Assembly: GCA_945906965.1 (NCBI GenBank)
Contig: CAMDRP010000020.1
Span: 1 to 35,281 of the forward strand
Direction of reading: 5' to 3'
DNA from: Opitutus sp. GAS368
GTDB taxonomy: Bacteria; Verrucomicrobiota; Verrucomicrobiia; Opitutales; Opitutaceae
Length of the DNA stretch: 35,281 bases
The translations under genes and the position numbers were made by a program. The notes under the pieces are model-generated. The model saw nothing but the letters and a program-made list of their open reading frames with translations. It was not told the origin of the DNA and searched no databases. This document shows positions 8,043-14,789 of the stretch, piece by piece; the stretch's first letter is position 1; each line of letters starts with the position of its first letter.

Positions 8043-9737
8043 ATGTCGTCCACTTTTGCCCGCATCGTTTTCGGTTTTACGGCCACTTTTTTTGCCGCAT
8101 TTTTCATTTGGCCGATTTTTCAAATCCTCAAAGGAGGTTTTATCGATGCGGACGGCCACTTTACCCTCGCCTATATCGGCGCCCTGCTCTCCGACCCCAC
8201 CTATCTCGGGGGACTGCGCAATTCTTTCCTGCTCGCCTGCGCCGCGACCACCTTGGCGCTCCTCATCGCTCTGCCGCTCGCCTTCATCAGCGATCGTTTT
8301 CTTTATCCAGGGAAAACCATTTTAGGCTCACTGGTGCTCATCCCGATGATTTTGCCACCCTTCGTCGGAGCCATCGGCATCAAGCAAATCTTCGGTCAAT
8401 ACGGCGCCCTCAACGCCTTACTGGTCAACCTACACCTTCGCCCAACGGGTTGGACCTTTGACTGGTTCGCGGCGAACCAGTTTTGGGGTATCGCTATCGT
8501 CGAAGCTCTCACCCTGTATCCCATCATTTACCTCAATGCCGCCGCGGCTCTCGCCAACATAGATCCCGCGATGGAGGAGGCAGCCGAGAATCTCGGCTGC
8601 ACCGGTTTCCGGCGTTTCTGGAAAATAACCCTACCATTAATTAATCCCGGATTATTTGCCGGCGGGACGATCGTGTTTATCTGGGCGTTCACCGAACTCG
8701 GGACTCCGCTCATTTTTGATTACGCCCAAGTCACCAGCGTGCAGATTTACTACGGACTCAAAGATATTGGCGGCAACCCCTTCCCCTATGCATTGGTCGC
8801 CGTGATGCTCGTGGCCTCGATCTCGCTCTATGCGATCGGCAAAGGCCTCTTCGGTCGATCCGGCCACGCAATGATGGCCAAGGCCACAAGTAGCGGAGGC
8901 CCACGCGCCCTTACTCGCGGCCAAGGCTGGCTCTGTACGACATTATTCGCCGGGGTCACTTTTATCGCAGTACTGCCGCATATGGGTGTCGTTCTAGTGG
9001 CTTTCTCCAAAGATTGGTACGGCAGCGTCGTACCACACAATTACACCCTCGATAATTTTTCCATCGCCCTCGGCCACGATCTCACGGTCCCCGCCATCGC
9101 TAACAGTCTGAAATTCGCCAGCATCTCCACCCTCATCGACATCGTACTCGGTATTGCCATCGCTTATGTTGTCGTACGCACCAAAATACGCGGCCGGCAG
9201 ATCCTTGATTTCCTCTCGATGCTTCCGCTGGCGGTCCCTGGACTCGTATTGGCCTTCGGCTATTTGGCGATGTCACAAGAAGGAAAATTTTTTGAATTCC
9301 TCAATCCAGTCCGCGACCCGACGATTCTTTTGATCATCGCTTATTCAGTCCGTCGTTTACCCTACGTCGTTCGCTCTGCTTCCGCGGGGTTCCAACAGAC
9401 CAGTGAGACGCTTGAGGAAGCGGCCCAAAATCTCGGCTGCCCGCCGCTAAAATCCGTCATCAAAATCACCCTTCCATTAATCGCCGCCAATCTCATCGCG
9501 GGTGGGCTCTTAGCCTTTGCCTTCGCTATGCTCGAAGTCAGCGATTCTCTCATTCTCGCGCAGAAACAAGTTTTCTATCCCATCACCAAAGCGATCATGG
9601 AACTCTTTCAACTACTCGGAGACGGCAAATTCATCGCCAGCGCGCTAGGCGTATGGGCGATGGTATTCCTAGGCGTCACCATCGTAGGCATGAGTCTGAT
9701 GCTTGGCAAAAAACTCGGTGCCATTTTCCGCGTCTGA
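8043..9737 (+). CDS. Fused two-domain ABC transporter permease (iron(III)/FbpB type)
   Basis: A 564-residue inner-membrane protein made of two BPD_transp_1 permease halves. Each half has an EAA loop that contacts the ATPase: EEAAENLGC...KITLPLI (about 178-200) and EEAAQNLGC...KITLPLI (about 456-478). About 12 hydrophobic helices are visible. Length and duplication match FbpB/ThiP-type permeases for ferric iron or thiamine uptake. No ATP-binding or periplasmic binding subunit is encoded nearby, so partners must come from elsewhere. A TTG at 8016 is an alternative start; the ATG at 8043 gives the shorter, usual N terminus. It lies 67 bases after mntR and two bases before the nif3-like gene, which hints at a metal-related transcript, but the substrate is uncertain. 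Confidence 0.88.
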   Translation: MSSTFARIVFGFTATFFAAFFIWPIFQILKGGFIDADGHFTLAYIGALLSDPTYLGGLRNSFLLACAATTLALLIALPLAFISDRFLYPGKTILGSLVLIPMILPPFVGAIGIKQIFGQYGALNALLVNLHLRPTGWTFDWFAANQFWGIAIVEALTLYPIIYLNAAAALANIDPAMEEAAENLGCTGFRRFWKITLPLINPGLFAGGTIVFIWAFTELGTPLIFDYAQVTSVQIYYGLKDIGGNPFPYALVAVMLVASISLYAIGKGLFGRSGHAMMAKATSSGGPRALTRGQGWLCTTLFAGVTFIAVLPHMGVVLVAFSKDWYGSVVPHNYTLDNFSIALGHDLTVPAIANSLKFASISTLIDIVLGIAIAYVVVRTKIRGRQILDFLSMLPLAVPGLVLAFGYLAMSQEGKFFEFLNPVRDPTILLIIAYSVRRLPYVVRSASAGFQQTSETLEEAAQNLGCPPLKSVIKITLPLIAANLIAGGLLAFAFAMLEVSDSLILAQKQVFYPITKAIMELFQLLGDGKFIASALGVWAMVFLGVTIVGMSLMLGKKLGAIFRV

Positions 9738-9739
9738 CT

Positions 9740-10492
9740 ATGCCCACGCTCACTGATCTCGTCGCTTATTGCGACCGCCGCACCCTTCGCACCGCGTACA
9801 AAGACGCTCCCGCTGCGTTTAACGGCCTGCAAGTCGCCAACTCGGGCCGCGTACGTAAAATTGGCGCCGCGGTGGATTCTGGCGTGATCCCATTTCAAAA
9901 AGCTGCCCTCGCGGGCATCGATTTTCTGATCGTGCATCACGGCATGTACTGGGACATGCCCCGGCCACTCACCGGTCCCATTTACGATCGCGTTGCTACG
10001 CTTCTGCGCGCCGATTGCGCACTCTATTCCAGCCACCTTCCGCTCGATGCCCACCCCGAGCTTGGTAACAACGCCCTCATTGCCCGCCAACTCGAGCTCT
10101 CGCCAACCCGCGGCTGGCTCCCCAACGAAGGCGGCAACATCGGCGTCATTGCCTCAAACTCGACCGAGCGAAACCACCTGCGATCTAAACTAGAAGCTCT
10201 ATACCCTCGCGTGATCGCCATCGAATACGGATCACCGACACCCACCGAAATCGCGATTTGCAGCGGTAGCGGTAACAGTGCCCTCGCCTCTCTGGGCGCC
10301 ACGGGTTGCGACACCCTCGTCACTGGCGAACTGCGCGAAGAGCACTTCAACTTTGCCCAAGAAAATCGCCTCAATCTGTACTTGTGCGGGCACTATGCGA
10401 CCGAGGTTCACGCCGTGCAAGCCCTCGCCGCTGAACTCAGCGGCCAGTTCGGTCTACCGTGGGAATTCATCGCCACCGAAAATCCTCTCTAA
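9740..10492 (+). CDS. Nif3-like dinuclear metal center protein (DUF34)
   Basis: A 250-residue member of the NIF3/YbgI family, hexameric cytoplasmic proteins with a two-metal site and unsettled cellular function (sometimes annotated GTP cyclohydrolase 1 type 2). The metal-binding signatures are present: the HHG motif (LIVHHGMYW), SSHLPLDAHP, and the C-terminal CGHYATEVHAVQAL with its H...E ligands. The frame is open further upstream inside the preceding gene. The ATG at 9740, two bases after the permease stop, fits the family N terminus (LTDLVAYCDR) and suggests translational coupling. The short form without the central insert is typical. Family is certain, role is not. Confidence 0.9.
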   Translation: MPTLTDLVAYCDRRTLRTAYKDAPAAFNGLQVANSGRVRKIGAAVDSGVIPFQKAALAGIDFLIVHHGMYWDMPRPLTGPIYDRVATLLRADCALYSSHLPLDAHPELGNNALIARQLELSPTRGWLPNEGGNIGVIASNSTERNHLRSKLEALYPRVIAIEYGSPTPTEIAICSGSGNSALASLGATGCDTLVTGELREEHFNFAQENRLNLYLCGHYATEVHAVQALAAELSGQFGLPWEFIATENPL

Positions 10493-10554
10493 CTTTCGGA
10501 CAAAGCGACCTTGGCAACTGACGCCTAATGTCGTGCATTGCTTCTTTTCCTAAC

Positions 10555-10986
10555 ATGAAACGCATCGCGATTCTCCACGGCCCCAACCTCGACCGCCTCG
10601 GCAAACGCCAACCCGAGATCTACGGTCGGGCCACACTCAAGGACCTTGAAATCTTGATCCGAACCGAAGCGAAAAAACTCGGCTTCACTCCCACCTTTTT
10701 TCAATCCGCCCACGAAGGAGCTCTCGTCGACAAAATCCACGCTCTCACCGATCGCGGCATCGAGGCTTTCATCGTTAACTTTGGCGCCTATTCCCACACC
10801 AGCATCGCGCTGCGCGATGCACTTGCCGCTTCTGATAAGCCCGCAATCGAAGTCCATATTTCTGACATCAAAAAACGCGAAAAATTTCGCCACACATCAA
10901 TGACCGCCGGCGCCTGCCGAGCCATGATTTGCGGCAAAGGCTTTCCCGGCTACGTGGAAGCGCTCCGCAAACTCAACGCGCTCTAA
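10555..10986 (+). CDS. aroQ: 3-dehydroquinate dehydratase, type II
   Basis: A 143-residue dodecameric-type enzyme that converts 3-dehydroquinate to 3-dehydroshikimate in the shikimate pathway. Visible features are HGPNLDRLGKRQPEIYG with the catalytic Tyr (Y23) and the mobile-loop Arg (R18), a QSAHEG segment, GAYSHTSIALRDAL with H81, and EVHISDIKKREKFRHTS with H101 and the following Arg. The ATG at 10528 would add nine residues; MKRIAILHGPN (10555) is the usual start. Two positions are unusual: the common NPGA is NFGA, and the common QSN is QSA. It is probably co-transcribed with the nif3-like gene 62 bases upstream. Confidence 0.93.
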   Translation: MKRIAILHGPNLDRLGKRQPEIYGRATLKDLEILIRTEAKKLGFTPTFFQSAHEGALVDKIHALTDRGIEAFIVNFGAYSHTSIALRDALAASDKPAIEVHISDIKKREKFRHTSMTAGACRAMICGKGFPGYVEALRKLNAL

Positions 10987-11029
10987 CGCTGAGACTTCGG
11001 CCCACCAGTCAGCCCCGATCTTAAGCCCC

Positions 11030-11533
11030 TTGCTCATCGATCCCGCTAAGCCCACCTGGTTCGTCTGCCACGCCAAACCACGCTGCGAAAAAAAATTCGC
11101 CGCTCTCATGGCCGCAGAACGCTTCGAACATTATTTACCCCTCGTCGTCAGCGTCCGACACTACGCCAAAGAGACCAAGAAACACACCAAGCCGCTCTTC
11201 CCGGGTTACGTCTTTGCCTGCGTTCCGTTGGAATTAAAATCGCGCATCTACCAACAGGATCTACTCGCCCGAGCCATTACCGTCACAGACGAAGCGACAT
11301 TTCTCCGCCAACTTGCCGATGTTAAAGCCATTGTCGCCTCGGGCTATCAAATCAGCGTGATGCCCCTGTTCACCAAAGGCCGCCGCGTTAAAATCGTCAG
11401 TGGCCCACTTCATGGCCTCGAAGGTTACGTCGATGACCCCGCTAATCCGCATGGCATCGTCCTCTCGGTCGACGTCCTTCAACAAGGCCTACTCGTAAAA
11501 GTCCCCGTCGAGCATCTCGTCGCGCTTCCCTGA
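11030..11533 (+). CDS. NusG-like specialised transcription elongation/antitermination factor
   Basis: A 167-residue NusG/RfaH/UpxY-superfamily protein. An NGN domain (about 8-110) is shown by PTWFVCHAKPRCEKKFAA, an YLPL segment and KPLFPGYVFA. A KOW motif follows near 113-135 (GRRVKIVSGPLHGLEGYVDD). Such proteins bind the RNA polymerase clamp and alter pausing or termination. Housekeeping nusG normally sits with secE and rplK, which are absent here, so this is probably a paralogue with specific targets (inferred). No ATG precedes the conserved N terminus, so a TTG at 11030 is proposed. It lies 43 bases after aroQ and converges on pgpA with a 25-base gap. No polysaccharide or secondary-metabolite cluster is adjacent to name a target. 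Confidence 0.82.
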   Translation: MLIDPAKPTWFVCHAKPRCEKKFAALMAAERFEHYLPLVVSVRHYAKETKKHTKPLFPGYVFACVPLELKSRIYQQDLLARAITVTDEATFLRQLADVKAIVASGYQISVMPLFTKGRRVKIVSGPLHGLEGYVDDPANPHGIVLSVDVLQQGLLVKVPVEHLVALP

Positions 11534-11558
11534 GTGCAGCGACCCGCCTCGCCTGTTT

Positions 11559-12077
11559 TCAAAGCGCCAACCACAACGCATGTGCGGAGTGCAGCACCCC
11601 GCACGTCACCAACGCCGCCGCTAGATCGTCGACAACGACTCCCCAACCCGCCGGCCAACGTTGCAGCCGTGAAATTCCCAGTGGTTTCACAATATCGAAA
11701 AACCGAAACAACGTGAAGCCTGCGAGCAGGACAACTCCGTTCGAGACGCCGACTGTCAACTCCGACCAGCCGAGAAAACACAGTGGCATCGCCACAAATT
11801 CATCTAAAATAATCTCACCTGGATCCGATCGACCGAGACGAATCTCGGCCTCACCGCAGATTGCAACGGCCAGATAACTCGCGACGGTACTCAACGCCAA
11901 AACCCCGATCGTACCAAGGTTCAAGCCCAGCACTAAAGTAGCGGAATAACCGACCCCGAGCAACGAACCCCAGGTTCCCGGTGCAGGTAAAACGCGCCCC
12001 ACTCCTCCAAGCGTAGCAAAGTTGACCACCCACCACGTAGGCAAAAATCGCGGCCAACTCGGTTGCTGCAAGCGCAT
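11559..12077 (-). CDS. pgpA: Phosphatidylglycerophosphatase A
   Basis: A 172-residue membrane phosphatase that removes the phosphate from phosphatidylglycerol phosphate to give phosphatidylglycerol. PgpA signatures are present: GRVLPAPGTWGSL near the N terminus, DPGEIILDEFVAM with its acidic residues, FRFFDIVKPLGI, and a C-terminal GWGVVVDDLAAAL. Several hydrophobic helices are visible. It starts 22 bases downstream of pgsA on the same strand, so the two consecutive enzymes of phosphatidylglycerol synthesis are almost certainly one operon. It converges with the NusG-like gene. Confidence 0.93.
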   Translation of the reverse strand: MRLQQPSWPRFLPTWWVVNFATLGGVGRVLPAPGTWGSLLGVGYSATLVLGLNLGTIGVLALSTVASYLAVAICGEAEIRLGRSDPGEIILDEFVAMPLCFLGWSELTVGVSNGVVLLAGFTLFRFFDIVKPLGISRLQRWPAGWGVVVDDLAAALVTCGVLHSAHALWLAL

Positions 12078-12099
12078 CAGGGATTCAATTTCGCGCTGC

Positions 12100-12702
12100 T
12101 TAATCTAGCACGACGCGCCCGTGACGCCGAAAATAAGTGAACCCTGAAGTCACCGTGAGCACCGCGGAAAGCGCGAAAAGAAAAAGCCCGAGCATATGCA
12201 CCGCCGTTACCTGCCAACGCGCTTCACCCGAAAATAAATTCGAAAAGTCCTGCTCGAGCATGCGGGCGCCTAACAGCCAACCGATCGCGTTGAGTTGAAT
12301 GAAGGTCTTCACCTTCCCGCCCGCATCAGCTTCGATCACGATACCCTTGGTCGCAGCCACCATGCGCAAACCCGAAACCATAAATTCACGCCCCAAAATA
12401 CAGAGCAACAAGAGCATCCCCGTAATCTTGTAACCCATGAAGTAGCCCGTGCCCGCAACAAACGCGATCATGATACCGAGCACCATCACTTTATCGATCA
12501 CCGCATCCATAAAACGTCCAAACGTGGAGACCGAATTACTCTCACGCGCGATCTTGCCGTCGAGCCAATCCGTGAGCGCGGCCGCGATAAAAAGCCAAAA
12601 CGCGCTCGTCGCGGCCCATTGAAACTCTGCATTCATCAGCGCCACGATCGCAAACATCGCAGGCAAACGGGAAAACGTAAGTATGTTGGGCAACGTGGTC
12701 AT
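12100..12702 (-). CDS. pgsA: CDP-diacylglycerol-glycerol-3-phosphate 3-phosphatidyltransferase
   Basis: A 200-residue inner-membrane CDP-alcohol phosphotransferase that makes phosphatidylglycerol phosphate from CDP-diacylglycerol and glycerol 3-phosphate. The full family motif D-x2-D-G-x2-A-R-x8-G-x3-D-x3-D is intact, running from DWLDGKIAR through GRFMDAVID. The N terminus PNILTFSRL is typical of PgsA rather than cardiolipin or PS synthases. Helices fit a six-TM protein. It is first in a two-gene operon with pgpA and divergent from coaD across about 160 bases that should hold both promoters. Confidence 0.94.
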   Translation of the reverse strand: MTTLPNILTFSRLPAMFAIVALMNAEFQWAATSAFWLFIAAALTDWLDGKIARESNSVSTFGRFMDAVIDKVMVLGIMIAFVAGTGYFMGYKITGMLLLLCILGREFMVSGLRMVAATKGIVIEADAGGKVKTFIQLNAIGWLLGARMLEQDFSNLFSGEARWQVTAVHMLGLFLFALSAVLTVTSGFTYFRRHGRVVLD

Positions 12703-12861
12703 CGCTTAAGCAGTGATGCCAACAACGCACGCAGAGTGCCTGAAATCAATCCTGGAGCGCACCTAACTTCAACTTCCTTGAAATTTATTAGCGAGATGAG
12801 TCGTCATTAAATCAGCATCGCCAGATCCCCCCGAGTTAGAATTCAATTTAGGTACTTCGCT

Positions 12862-13341
12862 ATGCGTCACTGCATCTATCCCGGCACGTTTGACCCCATC
12901 ACCTACGGCCACCTCGACGTTCTCGGGCGCGCCGCGAAACTATTCGATCATGTCACAGTGGCCGTCGCTCAAAACGCCGGCAAAGGCCCGCTCTTCACGG
13001 CCGAGCAACGTCTCGCTATGCTCAGGCCCAATCTCACCCAGTTACCCAACGTCAGCGCTGTTATCTTCGGCGGCTTGCTCGTCGATTTTGCACTCGCCCA
13101 AAAAGCCGATGCCATCATTCGCGGCCTACGCGCGCTCTCTGATTTTGAATTCGAATTCAATATGGCGCTCATGAACCGTCACCTGCAGCCCAAGATTGAG
13201 ACCATCTTCGTCATGCCCAACGAGCAATTCAGCTACACCAGCTCCACCCTCGTTAAACAAGTCGCCAAGTTTGGCGGTGACATCAGCCACTTCGTCCCGG
13301 CCAACGTCGCCGCCGAACTTAAAAAAACCTACGCGCTCTGA
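12862..13341 (+). CDS. coaD: Phosphopantetheine adenylyltransferase
   Basis: A 159-residue enzyme that transfers AMP from ATP to 4'-phosphopantetheine, the penultimate step of coenzyme A synthesis. The nucleotidyltransferase signature is GTFDPITYGHLD with H17 (T/HxGH motif), followed by IIRGLRALSDFEFEFNMALMNR (R87 and R90 region) and YTSSTLVKQ (125-133), the ISSTxxR-like motif. Length is exactly as expected for the bacterial enzyme. It converges with the DEAD-box helicase gene with a 16-base gap and no evident terminator between them. Confidence 0.96.
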   Translation: MRHCIYPGTFDPITYGHLDVLGRAAKLFDHVTVAVAQNAGKGPLFTAEQRLAMLRPNLTQLPNVSAVIFGGLLVDFALAQKADAIIRGLRALSDFEFEFNMALMNRHLQPKIETIFVMPNEQFSYTSSTLVKQVAKFGGDISHFVPANVAAELKKTYAL

Positions 13342-13357
13342 GTAGTAAAAGACTAGA

Positions 13358-14713
13358 TTAGCGCATCCGCCGTCCGACCATCACGCGCTGGGCCCATGGG
13401 AAAAATTCCTTTGGCTCAGGCTCTTTAACAACAAGGCCCGCGGGAATAACGGACTTAGTCTCGAGATTAACCGGCCGAGCCAAACCTGCGGCTTCGCGCA
13501 ATTTATCTTTTTTGCTTTTCCGTTTCCCTTTTATTCCGCCGCCACCCAGGACGAGCGGAACCGGAGGCTCAATTTCAACGGGTTCAAAACCCTCGATCTG
13601 TTCACGCAGGATACCACGGACGTTACGTTTTTCAATGAGCTGAAAATGCGCATGCGTTTCCGCGCTCACAAAACTCACGGCCACGCCATGCGCACCCGCC
13701 CGACCGGTACGTCCGATGCGATGCACATAATCAACGGCCGAACGCGGCAAATCATAATTCACCACGACCGGCAGCTCTTCGATATCAAGCCCACGCGCTG
13801 CTAAATCTGTCGCTATCAGCAGACGAATTCGACCCGCCTTAAAATCGACCAACGCCTGCGTGCGCGCCCCTTGGCTCAATTCGCCGTGCAGAGCCGTCGC
13901 ATCAAGGCCGGCCCGACGCAGCTTGTCCGCGACATGCTCCGTGCCATATTTAGTCGCGACAAAAACGAGCACTCGCGTCCATCCGTTTTCTTCTGTTAAA
14001 TAACGCAGCAACTGGGTTCGCCGCGGTTCATCCACTTCAATCGCACGCTCCTCGATGCGGGGCTCCTCTTTAAGAACAGGCGCCAGTTCGATGATATGCG
14101 GGTCCCGTAATAAAGCATCAGCCAAAGCGGTTACAGCCGGAGAAAATGTCGCCGAAAAGAATAAACTCTGACGCTCAAGCGGCAAACACCTCGTGATGCG
14201 TCCCCATTCTTCCGCAAATCCGAGCGCTAGTAACCGATCAGCCTCATCGAGTACCAACACCGAAACCGCCTGTAGCGAAAGCGCGTTGTGTTCAATCAGA
14301 TCCAACAAGCGCCCTGGCGTCGCCACCAGCACATCCGCTCCACCACCCAAGGCCATCATCTGCGGATTAATTGAAACGCCACCGTAAACCACCAACGTTT
14401 TGATGGGCTCAGGCAAAAATCGACCATAGCGCCGCACGGCTTCCCCCACCTGGGCGGCGAGTTCGCGCGTTGGCACCAAAATCAACGCGCGCACCCAACG
14501 CCCTGGCTCACGCCGTCGTAACGTTAATCCCTGCAAGAGCGGCAACACATATGCAGCAGTCTTGCCTGAGCCCGTCTGGGCTGAGGCGCGCACATCTCCG
14601 CCACTTAAAATCACCGGAATCGCCGCAGCCTGGATAGGCGTAGGGTCCACATAGTTCTTCTCCGCGATGGCACGAAGCAACGGCGCGGAAAGACCAAGTT
14701 GAGAAAACGACAT
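13358..14713 (-). CDS. DEAD-box ATP-dependent RNA helicase (RhlE-like)
   Basis: A 451-residue RNA helicase of superfamily 2. Motifs in order: Q motif (F3, Q28 in PTPIQAAAIP), I AQTGSGKT (45-52), Ia PTRELAAQ (81-88), Ib TPGRLLD (132-138), II DEAD (156-159), III SAT (187-189), V ATDLAARGLD (301-310) and VI HRIGRTGR (331-338). A short basic C-terminal tail (GKRKSKKDKLRE) likely binds RNA. It should act on structured RNA in ribosome assembly or decay; the RhlE subgroup is suggested by overall layout only. It lies 76 bases downstream of the aas-like gene on the same strand. Confidence 0.93.
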   Translation of the reverse strand: MSFSQLGLSAPLLRAIAEKNYVDPTPIQAAAIPVILSGGDVRASAQTGSGKTAAYVLPLLQGLTLRRREPGRWVRALILVPTRELAAQVGEAVRRYGRFLPEPIKTLVVYGGVSINPQMMALGGGADVLVATPGRLLDLIEHNALSLQAVSVLVLDEADRLLALGFAEEWGRITRCLPLERQSLFFSATFSPAVTALADALLRDPHIIELAPVLKEEPRIEERAIEVDEPRRTQLLRYLTEENGWTRVLVFVATKYGTEHVADKLRRAGLDATALHGELSQGARTQALVDFKAGRIRLLIATDLAARGLDIEELPVVVNYDLPRSAVDYVHRIGRTGRAGAHGVAVSFVSAETHAHFQLIEKRNVRGILREQIEGFEPVEIEPPVPLVLGGGGIKGKRKSKKDKLREAAGLARPVNLETKSVIPAGLVVKEPEPKEFFPWAQRVMVGRRMR

Positions 14714-14789
14714 AACTGTGAATGACGCTACCGCGAGACTATGGAAACGTAAAATGAACGACCGCGCGTCGATCGCGTTGCATCAAAAA

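Noticed and set aside
1001-12850. The 10-mer attcaattta shortly before two starts (1001-1010 before the permease, 12841-12850 before coaD)
   Set aside because: Two copies in 35 kb of an AT-rich 10-mer, at different distances from the start codons (20 and 11 bases), are not enough to call a shared promoter element.
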